This document shows positions 21,489-32,671 of a stretch of DNA of 64,000 nt, in pieces. The notes beneath the pieces are model-generated. The model searched no databases and had not been told where the DNA came from. It was given only the letters and a program-made list of their open reading frames with translations. Within the stretch, counting starts at the first letter, position 1. Every line of letters begins with the position of its first letter. Source of the DNA: Stenogyne calaminthoides (taxonomy: Eukaryota; Streptophyta; Magnoliopsida; Lamiales; Lamiaceae); contig JBBCBC010000027.1 in the NCBI GenBank assembly GCA_037126765.1, positions 6,844,406 to 6,908,405 of the forward strand. The letters run 5' to 3'. Position numbers and translations under genes: made by a program.

Positions 21489-23337
21489 TGTTGGGGTTAT
21501 ACGTGAAAGTATGCTTTTACTTTGTATAACCTATGTATTAAACACTTATTAACTGAAATAAATTATTTATCACTGTTGCTTTAAATATGATTGAATGTTA
21601 TATATATTTATTCCAAACCGTTCATAAAGCACATGTTACATTGTAGTTAACGTGGTGATATCGATCACGAAGATCACGTTAACGGATCCTTGTGAACTAG
21701 TGCGTGTTTCATTAACTTAGATAGACTTGAAGCAGTCTATTGGTAGAAGTTGATGTGTAAGTCCAGATTGACTTGTCTTGACCAAGAGATTACACTAGTG
21801 CATTTGATGTCTTTGAAGTGGACCCTCTGAGAGGATAAACTCATTCAAGACCGACTTAAGGGATGAAGAGTTAGACCTCGATGGTTGTTGATTTCTTAAT
21901 CTACACTTAATAAGGACCGTATGCGATTAGTAATTATTGTTTTGACTTATAAATGGGAAGAGAATCATTGAGACTTGATACCCTATATCTTGGGCAATAA
22001 TATTAATTGTACGACGGTTGCTAAGATATCTACAGAGAATCGCAGTGCTTGCAAAAGTCTTTGCGTGATTGGTCCCTTTGGTGGGCCGGAACCTTTATCA
22101 TATCAAATCTTGCAAGTGGAATTAATTTTTAGGTATGGATAATAAAGTTGAGTTGTCCTTACTCAAGGCCAAAGATATTAATTAATAAAGCTTTTCAGTG
22201 ACTTAATTAATTAGTGGACTAAATAATCTTAAACACGGAAAATAATAACCGGGAGCCATATTACCGTAATATGGGTTAAGATTAGATAGTGCAATATTAA
22301 TTATATAGTGGTATTAATTAATATTAAGGGGCTGAATTATATTGTGGCTCAATATTGGAATTCAGAAGTCCATTGGAAGGTCCATCTTAATTCTCTTAAA
22401 GGCCCCTCAAGTAGCCCAAATTATAGTCCAATAAATAAAAGGTGCTTAAAATAGAATAAATTTTGTTGCCTAATATTTCTTCAAATTTTCGAAAAAATAG
22501 AGAAAAAGAGGGAGAAGAATTTTTCTTGAAAAGATTTTATGGAAAGGATATAAGTATTCTTGGAATATAAGATTATCTCATAAATTCAAGAAAATCTCCC
22601 ACTTGGCCTTTCTTTATGGGATTTTAAAAAATAATGAGTATAAGAAAGGGAATAAAGATTTTCTTGGAAAGATTTTATGGAGAAAGATATGTATTTTTGG
22701 AATACAAGAATATCTCATAAATTCAAGAAAGATCCAATCTTGCAATTCTTTATTTGAAATTTTCGAAATTATTGGGAAAATAAGGGTGTGAGATTTTTGT
22801 GGAAAAATACACATGGAAAGAAGAATATATGAGATATATTCAAGATTTCTTGGAGAACATGAAAAAGATCTTTCCAACCCTAATTTTGGGACCCAAAATT
22901 TTCGAAAACCCCTCTTATAAATAGGGGATGAATTCATTCATCCCACACCAATTTCATGTGTTGGAAATATTAGAAATCCACAAAGGTGGTGCAACAATTT
23001 TATTTTTTCCTTTTTTTATAAATCGTTCATCACTTCATTGGAGAACCTCCCACCGGGTTATTGAGCGAGGACTGTGGGAATACTTGAGAAGTACTTTTGG
23101 TTGGTAGCTGTTACCTGATCTTGCCTGTCTCAGACCGTCTCTCCAACAGGTACGTTTACGTAAACTCCTAGAAATTCCGCATGCTAGGACTTTTTACGTG
23201 ATTTTCTTTGCATGTCGTTGTTGGCGTAATTATTATTTGAATTCACTTAAGTAAATTCATGCTAGTAATAATTGTTAATTTAAATTTGTGTTTACAAGAT
23301 TTTTCCAATAGATACTGGCAAATGAATTTTCCCAACA
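21489..23337. mobile_element. Solo LTR with perfect 5-bp target duplication
   Basis: The 1,849-bp unit begins TGTTGGGG and ends CCCAACA and is flanked on both sides by GAGTA (21484-21488 and 23338-23342). This is a textbook solo LTR left by recombination between the two LTRs of a retrotransposon. It has a TATAAATA box at 22916-22923 for transcription toward the right. Two stretches around 22525-22610 and 22655-22740 are a ~130-bp direct duplication (shared AAAGATTTTATGGA and ATCTCATAAATTCAAGAAA). The family is not identified; no internal domain remains. Confidence 0.85.
22916..22923 (+). promoter_or_regulatory. TATA box of the solo LTR
   Basis: TATAAATA within CTCTTATAAATAGGGG lies 414 bp before the LTR end. 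This is the expected position for the U3/R boundary of a + strand LTR promoter. Confidence 0.6.
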
Positions 23338-23435
23338 GAGTATACACGTCATATATAACTCATAATTCCATAATATACAAATGCACGAGGTGTGCATGTA
23401 CCTACATCATTGCATGCAATATACTAAAGTAAGAC

Positions 23436-23544
<109 letters not shown>

Positions 23545-23992
23545 GCTTGCTGATGAAGTAAGAGGAGGTTTGTGGGAATTTATGCATTTCAACTTTTCAC
23601 GTAGGAGATATATACATACACCAAGAACTAATATTCGCTAGTTTATCCAACAAAAAGAAAAAAAAATAGAGAATAGATACAAAGGGGACGATATGGAGGA
23701 CTTCCCAGTCAGCCAATATGTTCCAATAAATTGATTAGTGTATTTCATCTCTAAATGATCTCCTCAGGAAGCTTGCGAAGTCGCCAAGGAGTTCGTTGTA
23801 CCATCACTTGCGCAACTTGAGAATTAATAGTGGGAGAGTGATTATAGGGTTCGAGTACTGTCATTCGTCGGATTCATTTGCAACTACAATGCATAAACAT
23901 AATATTTTGTGAATTATATGTGTTTAATTGATAATAAGTGAAGATTACGTGGATTATGATATTTGATTTATATTCAGTAGTTATCGTGGAAG

Positions 23993-24038
23993 GAGCTTGT
24001 GAGCTCGATATTTTATATGAATCGAACCTGTGAGTTCG
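23993..24038 (+). other. Two small hairpins with a TTGTGA/CTGTGA loop
   Basis: GAGC-TTGTGA-GCTC (23993-24006) and CGAAC-CTGTGA-GTTCG (24023-24038) share nearly the same loop but have different, fully paired stems. They lie about 130 bp upstream of the three larger hairpins in the same element. Confidence 0.45.
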
Positions 24039-24167
24039 GCGTTATGTGAATTGTGAGATATCTTGTGTTGTGTTGCATTGCATTGCATCATGCATACCAT
24101 GCATTATCATGAGATGATATTTGAGCAGATGATGTGTGTGTTTTGGCCACTGGTTATACATTGGAAA

Positions 24168-24435
24168 CACAAGGGGCGTACATGCGAGAAGAACCCTTGT
24201 GGGGCGTTTTATATGATAAGGGGCGTACGTGCGAGGAGAACCCTTATCAAGTATTTGTGATATGTTGAATGGGTGTTCAGTGAGGGGACTTCTTAAGCGG
24301 ACAGGGGGTCGAGTTTGGTGATGGACCTCGCTGGGCCGTTAGAGGGCGGATCCTCGGACTGCACCATTATGATTCGACGTGGAGGGATGACTTCTTGGTG
24401 GACATAGGGGGCGTACGTGCGAGGAGAACCCCTAT
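24168..24435 (+). other. Three hairpins with constant loop and covarying stems
   Basis: Hairpin 1 (24168-24201) pairs CACAAGGG with CCCTTGTG around GCGTACATGCGAGAAGAA. Hairpin 2 (24215-24248) pairs GATAAGGG with CCCTTATC around GCGTACGTGCGAGGAGAA. Hairpin 3 (24404-24435) pairs ATAGGGG with CCCCTAT around the same 18-nt loop. Loops are identical or differ at two positions, yet the outer stem bases change in compensated pairs. This fits selection on structure in an RNA or single-stranded DNA stage of the element. Function unknown. Confidence 0.65.
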
Positions 24436-25141
24436 TGGGCCACAAGAGGATGGGCCTCACGTCTGGATCATACTTATGTGATATTTATATTGGCAATTTG
24501 ATTATTTATATGTGATGAGCTCGGTCCGGTGTATAACAGTGTGTCAGGAGCCTAATTGAGTGTTTCACAAATAAATTGGTGATTTTAAAAGAGAGTGCAT
24601 GGGGAGGATTTTCAAAGATTCATGACATCATGCATAATTTCTGTTTACTGAGATTTATATGTCTCACCTAGTTTATGCATTGTAGGTAATTCTAATGAGA
24701 TGTGATGAGCTGACGTTACTGGACAAGCTGTGGAGCTTCTGCAGGTTTTGAGTGGTTGTGTACATAGATGACGACCTATTAGGCATACCGTGGCTTATGT
24801 TGCTTCCGTTTTTTTATATTCTCTCTCTTTTGGGGATATGTGTTATTTGATGTCATGTTATTAGGGCTGGTACGTACTAATGTGTGTTTGCTTGAAGTTT
24901 GATTGTGAATTGTTATTGTGTTGATATGGGGTTTGAGTTTGGATGACCGGTTTATTGGTATTTGTTGGGTGTGTGTATATATATATATATATGTATATAA
25001 ATGCGAACAAGATATGTTGGGTGTGAAGTGGTGGTGATGTCATAATGTCCGTTAGAAAAGAAAAAAAAATTATAGCAGGTTTACAAGTTAAATTATAATT
25101 ATATTAATATTGTGTGGGGTTAAATAAGGGTGGTCGTGACA

Positions 25142-26520
25142 GTTCTTCTCCAATTCCATTTCCACACCCACACCCCATTCATCCACTCTCCCATGTCCCT
25201 TAGGGTATGTTTGTTTCGGGACTCACCCGGATGGACTTAGAATTTTGCGATCCAAGTCACATACTAGTTGGAGATTTTCACATCCAGCTTTTAAATCTAC
25301 TCCTATAAAATACACCTATACACCTATTTTCACAAAATTCAATACAATCATATCACCATTTTTCTTCCACCCAACTTATTCTCTCTCCTATTTTTTTTTC
25401 TCACACAATACAATATAATAATACTACATTAATCACTATTTCATATTGATTTGACATAAAACAAAAAATCTCATCCTATCAAAATCCCAAAATAAACACA
25501 TATTTTTACTATTCATCGAGTTTTTTTTTTAAATCTATGGGATTTCAAGTCATGACCTCCTCCGCACTTAAATCCAAACAAACATACCCTCATCGACCCT
25601 CTCGATGGGGACACAATGAAAAAGTCTAGGAAATGTACTTTTCAACGCATAATTCAATTCCCACACACACTCTTCCAAAAATCAATATCCCTCCATCTCC
25701 TATTCCTCTCTAAGTGTTACAACAACCAACGCCTCCCTCACCGTAAATATTATCAATAACATCCTTCCACCAACTAGACCATCTACTTTCTCTACCCATA
25801 GTGATATACCCAGACTCTTTAACCTCCAACTTCCCATACAAAGACTTCAACACCCTCACCCACAAACTACTCCCTCCACCAAATACCTCCACACCCATTT
25901 TCCTAACAACACTCTATTGAAAGCCCCCAATTCCCTAATCCCAAGCCCCCATAGACTTCAATTGCAAACCCGATTTTCATTTTATCCATGGAGTTTTGTT
26001 GTTATCATCATACCCCCCCCCCATAAGAAATTATGTCAAGTAAGAGCACCTGGGGTAATTTTAGGTAAGGTAAAAAAAAAAAGTGGTAGATTGGCAAACG
26101 AAGATAGAACCGATTTTAACAGAGTAATTCATCCCCAAGAGAGATTTTCTGGGTCTTCCCTACGCTTTCAACCTCTTGCATAAATTTCAAAAACAAGCCA
26201 CTCCACTCGCCGAACTATAAGGACAAATTCCACCTAACGCCCAAGTACGAGAAGGAATGTCACCAACCACACAACTGAGATTGTTTGCCATCGACTCCAG
26301 CCTACCCCTGTCAACATTGACTCCAATGACACTGCACTTATCAAAATTGACCTTGAGTCGGGATAGAAGTTCGAAATTTCTCAAAATTTATTTCATGATT
26401 TCCACGTTTGACTCACAAGCTGCCCCCACGAAAATTGTGTCATCTGATATGAGACAATTTCATAAATTAGATATATTTCATTTATCATATTATATCGTCG
26501 ATGAGATTATGCACCACTAA
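25142..26520 (-). pseudogene. LINE reverse transcriptase, catalytic half (broken)
   Basis: Minus-strand frames encode SDDTIFVGAACESN (the LINE F/Y-x-D-D catalytic region, near 26440-26460), then ILRNFELLSRLKVNFDKCSV and IGVNVDRGRLESMANNLSC, diagnostic of plant LINE RTs. Further on come a WWKDVIDNIYGEGGVG segment and a W-V-W-K-W-N-W-R-R stretch that reads into the part at 20340-21139. Stops and shifts are frequent. A 387-bp MITE (25203-25589) is inserted in it. The N-terminal endonuclease half is absent: the sequence stops at the element that begins at 26521. Confidence 0.8.
25203..25589. mobile_element. Tourist-like MITE inside the LINE
   Basis: GGGTATGTTTGTTT and AAACAAACATACCC are perfect 14-bp terminal inverted repeats of a 387-bp AT-rich element. 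The flanking trinucleotides are TTA and TCA, consistent with the TWA duplication of PIF/Harbinger elements after one mutation. Removing it keeps the LINE frame open across the join. Confidence 0.75.
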
Positions 26521-27067
26521 TAGGGGTGCAAAATATACTGAATATATCGATATACCGAGCTTATCGTACCAGAAAATATTAAATTTAAAGAAATTTTCGG
26601 TATACTTTCTAAGACGATAAAAAGATAAATATTTTGAAAGTTCTAAGATATTAGTATACAAAAAATATTTTGGTTTATATTGGTATACCAAAATATTTTC
26701 GATATTCAATATATATCGTACCATATTTTAAAAATATATAATATATTTTATTATTTTAAGATAGATTATTATTCATAAAATACATATTTAAGATATATGT
26801 TGTTAAGATAGATTATTATTCATAAAATCTGTGTTTATCAAGGTATGAGCAGTATGTCGAATTTTCGGTATGAAGCGGATATCATCATTTTGTATGATTA
26901 AATAAAGATGGGGTATAATCTAAAAATTGATTATGGTATATGATATGTGATTTTAACATACCGAAATTTTCGATATGATAAGGTATGAATTTTCATATGC
27001 CCTAAATTCTGATATGATATCAAAGATACACGATACTAAGATGCGGTATAATATATGTCATCCCGAA
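26521..27067. mobile_element. hAT-like or foldback non-autonomous element
   Basis: TAGGGGTGCAAAATATAC at the left and ATATATGTCATCCCGAA at the right are weak inverted ends. The interior is full of GGTATACC/ATATCG-like palindromic words, and AGATAGATTATTATTCATAA is duplicated (near 26760 and 26806). Target duplication not resolved. Confidence 0.4.
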
Positions 27068-27105
27068 CCACAAACCAATCATATATATAAAAAAAAAAAT
27101 GATGT

Positions 27106-27384
27106 CAATTGTGGATAATTCGAGTGGTTAGAAACAATCCACCATTCGAGACTGAGGTCCGGGTTCGAGATACCTGAGAGGGAATATTATCCCTCTTGTG
27201 GTGATCTCTCTCTCTTGTGAAAAGGTGTTCCTTGTTGTTGGGTTGCGGTTTTTGGTCTTCCTCTTTGTGGTGATTAGATTCGGTAAAATGAGATGAAATG
27301 ATCTTGCCACTTGTCCGATGGTAGAAGGAATTATCAGAATTGATTATGTTAAAAAATCTATTTAATTGAAAAAAAAAAAAAAAA
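27106..27384 (+). mobile_element. tRNA-derived SINE
   Basis: The 5' part has a polymerase III A-box-like TGGATAATTCGAGTGGTTAG and, about 40 bp later, a B-box-like GGTTCGAGATACC. The element ends in an A-rich tail (AATTGAAAA then about 15 more A). About 275 bp with no open frame, as expected of a plant SINE. A target duplication is not obvious. Confidence 0.6.
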
Positions 27385-28149
27385 AATACTAAAATAAAGA
27401 CCATCACATATTATAATAGTCTTACACAAGAATTTCTCCAAATAAAATTATGTATTAAAACTGGAAGGTAATTCACTGTTTTCATTATTTTTTTCATTAT
27501 TTGAGAAATAGCAAGTATCTTTTGCAATTCAACTGAATTTTTAAAATATGCAACATGTTTGTAATTAAACAAACAATTTATATTAATAAAAATAATTTCG
27601 ATATAAATAAATTATACAGTATATTTTAAAAATATAATTAAATTATACAACACATATATACAAAACACGGTTTAAAAAAAACACATAAACGGGTTAAGTA
27701 TTGAACCAACAATTTTCATTTTTACATTCTCAATTGGAAAAAAATCTACATTATTATACGGGTATATACACGTGTACTTTATAATATATTTTAAAAAATC
27801 ATGTAACTTATTGCATTTAAACTTAGACTTAACATTCATGTATACGCAACCTAGTGTTATTTTAATTTAGTAACTCTGTAAAAAATAAACTGCAATGAAT
27901 GTGAAATGTGAATACAACACAAATCGGATATACATTTTTCGCCTTTTCGTCTCCTTTGGTTAAATTTCCCCAAATGCTCTCTCTCTGGTTTCCCCTTTGC
28001 TAGATTTTTCTTGATTGGCACCTCCGTTTCTCCCTGCTTTATCCTCGCTCCACCTTTCATTTCCATTTCCCCCTTAAACCATCCATCACCCTAAACCCTC
28101 TTAATTCTTTTCGTATATTTACTTTTCCTAAATTTAATATTTAAACATA

Positions 28150-31100
28150 ATGGGAAAAAGAAAAAGAAGGGTTGATATCAACAAAATCCCACCACATTCA
28201 GGTAATTTCTTCCTCAATCTTCTTCTACTGGGTAATTTTAGTCGGTAATTTCAATTTTTGCGGAATTTGGATGATCTATTGTTATTGCTCGAAGGAAATT
28301 TTTGTTTTTTTCTTAATTGCAAAAATTATTGGGTAATTGGATGATCAATTCTAGGGTTTCGTTGCTTAATGCTTTAATGTGGGTGCCAACTGTTGCTTTG
28401 CTTAATTTTGTGATCAAGATATTAGTTTAGCTTATAATCGAACACGTGTCAGTGACTATGGTTAAAATTTGTAGGTTTTATCCTCTCGTTTGCTAGGTTT
28501 TTTATCAATGCCATATATGCATGGATTGATGCTGTGCTTCCTTATCTTAATAGGAGATTTGGATTGTATGTAGTTGTGTAAATTGTGTGGCTAGTTGTCT
28601 CTGTGTTCCGCTGTGGTTGGCTTGAAGCTTTTAAGTTTCTGCAGTAGTATTTAGTACTGTTTAGTTTCAAGTTTATTGAGTTAATGTAGAACTGTGTTGC
28701 ATTTATTTTGATAGAGGTTTAATGATGCTAAAGAGTGTTTTGGGAACGTTCAAAACTTGAGGAAGCATGATTTAGATTTCCTATTAAGGATAGTAGAGCT
28801 GTAGGTATCGTTTTATTGATCATTTTTTCCCTTTTTTGTTTTAGTAAGCTGTAAGCAGCTTGTGGTATGATTTGAGTTCATGGTCTTAAGTAAGAATCAG
28901 AGACTTTCATATCCAATCTTTCATTTCTGATTTCTTCTATTAGAAGTGCCGGGTTTACGGGTGAAAGCCAGCATAATGTGGTTATATTTGAATTATGAAT
29001 TTCAGCTATATGTTTCATGCATGGACTGAAAAAGTTTATAAGGGGTTGATTGTTTGGTCATTTTCAAGATTAACGTCTTCAGATCAAAGTACATGTCAGC
29101 AAGGGTTTTATGATTTGCTTCGTATAAAGTCTTTGAATCTTTATCCATAGGCGATAGACACGTTTAACATATAAATGCTAGCAGATGCCAACGTTCATAG
29201 AATGAGCGATAAATTTTATGAAGATGCTGATTTCAAGAACATTTGATTGTTCTTTTTCGTAGAATTATGTTGCGGTGATTAAATTTTCATCTGCTGAACA
29301 TTTTATGCACTTTTTCTAATCGTGGTATTGCTATTTTGTCAAAATTCGACCCAAAGACAGATAATTCATTTTGAGAGTATTCCATCTCTGCCTTTTAATG
29401 TTCTGGATTGTTCACTATTTCCTTACTTCTATGCTCTTTTTGTGGTTGTTTTAGATTGATAAAACTCACGACATTCAAATCTTAGGCCACTTTCTTGAGT
29501 AATACAAAATTCTTGTGATTTTTTGGATTTCTATCTTCTCTAAAATCTTCATTCAAGCTATATCACAGACGTTATTTCTCTCATGCATACACAGCTTCAG
29601 TTTCTGCCCCTTTGTTCTTAAATAGCATATATCTTTTCTTTTCTTTTCACAAATTATTAAGTTATTACCTCGATTCTACCTCCATCTACTAGAATCTGTG
29701 GCTGAATCATGTTACATTATTGTTTTAACTTCACTCTGATTATTTTTATCCATGAATTTTCAGATATCAAACCTTGTGCACCTCAAGTGGATCTACAGTC
29801 TGAACAGGTTCATTTTCCACTTACCTTTTCGCCCTCTCCCTCATTCTCATTTGTACATTTAATATATTTTATCCCAGAAATCTTCTGGCCAAGCTGAGAA
29901 CACCCAAACACGTGCCCTAAAAATGGATGCTACAGATGGTTCTCATAAAAAATCACCAGGACATACACCTCTTAATCAGAGCCATAGTTCCAGCCACCGA
30001 ATATTATTGAGGCATTCCTGTCATCCCTTTGGGCGTCATTACTCAAGGCTAAGCTCTACTAACTATTCTGATCGTCTCCTTCTAGCTCTAAGGGTTATGC
30101 TATATATGACTCTAAGTTGGCCTTCAAATCAGAAAGTAAAGACCTTTCTCCCATATAGAGGTATACTCTTCTTTTTTATTCTTCTTTATATCTGCATTCT
30201 GATGAGTATATGATGGCGATGGGAGTCCAATTATCATCCAGAATATGTCTAATTAATACTCCTTTTGTTTTGTATCTTGTTATTTCTTATATTTATTCTT
30301 TGTTTGGGTTGTTTCCTTTATTAGATTTCTTTAGTTGGTAGGAGTTTTACTTTGATTTCTAGTCATATTCTTCCTAGTATTTAAAGACTTATCTGCATTG
30401 TTATTAGGGTGGGATACTGGATTATTTTTTATTGAAAAATACACAAGAAAAAACCAAATCTCTTTTTATATATCTTGTACGCTTCACCTGCGACAGTTTT
30501 TCTTAATATTAAAGTATTTAAATCAACATTAGATAATGTGCAAAAACTTCTACGCACCAGTTGCACCATGCAATTAGTGCAATTTTGACTAGAGTTTGAC
30601 TCATTCACAAAAAACACTGAAATATATAATGAGAAGTACTATTCATATGCAGAAAAATATTAGTTCATATAAAAAAAGTATTAGTTTGTAGGATGATCAG
30701 TATTAGTACTTTTTCAATATACAACTTATACCTTTCATCATATGAACTAATACTTTTTTGACTGCTTGATGCGGTGAAGTGCTACTCTAGATAATGAGGC
30801 CTTTAAAAATAATGTTAGAATTCTTCCACATACTTGAAATATATCATCTCTTTCTTACTTTTATGTGATGAGTTTCAGAGAGGACATTCCAAAAACCGAG
30901 AGGATAAGGTCAACTTCATACGCAGAACAATACAGTATCGGGAGATGTTAAGTAAAATGGAATGCAGGATATGTCAGAAGCGTCTGAGGAAACATCCTTT
31001 CTTTTTCCAGAATTCTCTCTTGTCCAATGATCTTTCAGTCGTGGCAGTTTTAGTTTGCGGTCATGCTTATCATGCGGATTGCCTTGAACAGAAAACGCGC

Positions 31101-31160
31101 CACCAAGATATCCAAGACCCACCATGTCCATTGTGTGTGGGCCCGTCATATGCTGCCTGA
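28150..31160 (+). CDS. RING-H2 finger protein (probable E3 ubiquitin ligase)
   Basis: Exons 28150-28201, 29764-29807, 29878-30135 and 30879-31160 join in frame to 211 residues. The basic start MGKRKRRVDINKIPPHS is followed by a His/Ser-rich middle and a C-terminal RING-H2: Cys147, Cys150, Cys178, His180, His183, Cys186, Cys201 and Cys204, in C-x2-C, C-x-H-x2-H-x2-C and C-x2-C spacing. The VVAVLVCGHAYHADCLE block is typical of a plant family of uncharacterised RING proteins with short C-terminal rings. Such domains recruit E2 enzymes; the substrate is unknown. Late in exon 3 the +1 frame reads KGYAIYDSKLAFKSESKDL, which looks more like the family than the annotated frame, so a one-base loss near 30085 and a different exon end are possible. 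The other splice sites are clean. Confidence 0.7.
30536..30790 (+). repeat. GTGCAC-family repeat in RING gene intron 3
   Basis: GCACCAGTTGCACCATGCAA near 30556 matches the end of the copy in pyrophosphatase intron 2. Downstream lie TATTAGTTCATATAAAAAAA, TATTAGTTTGTAGG and CAGTATTAGTACTTTTTC, which are expanded versions of the TATTAGTTGTTTT core. Confidence 0.5.
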
Positions 31161-31164
31161 ATAA

Positions 31165-32160
31165 GATAGGAAATGAAGTACAGGTTTTTGTGCATTGGAA
31201 AGCAGACTCTGAGATTAGAATTTGGTCAGTCGAACTATAGGGAGTTTATTAGGTGCCCTTTCTCGGATGCTCTATGCCTCTACTGCTAGTACAATGCTGG
31301 TTTTTGCAGTCTTTTGATATAATATTATCTAACATAGCTGTGTAACTTCTGTATTTAAATATTAGTTTCAATGTTCTGATGGGAGTGGGGATGTAATAAA
31401 CAGCTATTAGTTGGGTGTTGTTTTCCTGCTGTTTTTTGTAAACCCTTCATACATAAGTTATAACAGCTGCTGTTTATTGTCAATATTTGTTTTATATAGA
31501 GAGATACAGCAGTTTAATGATTATTTATTTTTTCTTTTTCTTTAGTAGAATGGAAATAAATTTGACATAAATTTCCATCAACCTGGTTGATGAAAGTTTT
31601 ATGGTGAATTAGGTACACTGTTTTATATACGGAACAATACTGCTTAGTGTATAAAGTATCATTGTTTAGTGGTGTTGAAAAGAACATATAAAATTTAACA
31701 ATTTTTATACAGTAGTACTTCTTATTTTAAAACTTTATATATCTTATGTTAAAATATGTTACTTTGAAAAGTAAAGTTCGTGAACCCGACAATTATGAGA
31801 ATGTCTTTAAAAGATTTCATGGTATAGCAATGTTGAACTTGGTTAATAGAAGTGTACCCAATAGATTCATGGTATAACAATGCTAAATCTGATGGATTTT
31901 ATTAGATACAATATTTATTTTTCATTTGCAAAATTACAAAATCATAATTCATGATTAGCAATTAAGTCGGAGCAACCATAGCCACTTTTTCTGGGATTTC
32001 TTTTTCATGGCCTTTGCTTTTGTGCTGAGCTCTTTTTTCCCTCAAAAATCCATCTGTAGAAGAAGCTCTCTCCTACATAACGAGTTCGATTATAAGTACA
32101 AGTTATCTCTTTTCGCTATGGAAGTGAAACATAACATGAAATCATAAAGGCAAATTAAGT
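31165..32160. other. 3' flank of the RING gene and intergenic DNA
   Basis: The first few hundred bases are probably 3' UTR of the RING gene. The remainder is AT-rich, contains two ~40-bp near-duplicates around TTCATGGTATA(G/A)CAATG (31817 and 31866), and shows no gene. Confidence 0.4.
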
Positions 32161-32167
32161 AAAATGT

Positions 32168-32431
32168 CACTTTCAAGTTTACATTCTTAAAATAATGTCA
32201 CTAAATATATATTTTTTTTGACAAAATTACCACTCAAAATATTTTTTTCAGTCCTAAATACTCTTTTTCTTTGTGCGACCCTTAGCACGTGTGTGAGAGT
32301 TGCATTACGGTTCGTGTACTAGAGTCACACAAAAAGAAAGGTATTTAGGTCCAGAAAATTATTTGAGTGACAATTTTACCAGAAAAAATATATTGGATGA
32401 TATTTTTTTTAAATGAAATTTGCAAGTGTAC
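32168..32431. mobile_element. Foldback element with ~110-bp arms
   Basis: The left arm (TCACTTTCAAGTTTACATT ... GACAAAATTACCACTCAAAA ... CCTAAATACTCTTTTTCTTT) is mirrored by the right arm (AAAGAAAGGTATTTAGG ... TTTGAGTGACAATTTTACC ... GCAAGTGTAC). A short centre separates them. A non-autonomous inverted-repeat element with no coding content. Confidence 0.6.
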
Positions 32432-32671
32432 AAAATAAATAATTAAGCACCAAAACTCATGGTTGCGAGAAATAAAAGGCGGCACTTCCGATTTTGACAA
32501 AATCGGCGAGAAAAAATATTTTCACTACTAGGCGGATTTAGGCGGTCGAGAAAGGATCTAGGCAAATTGCAAAAAGGATTTATGTCAATTTATTTTGTAA
32601 TTAAAAAAAAAAAGTCGACCGCCTAGCGATTTCCTACTTCTGCCCCCTGCCAAAATATAAAAGAGTGTTAC

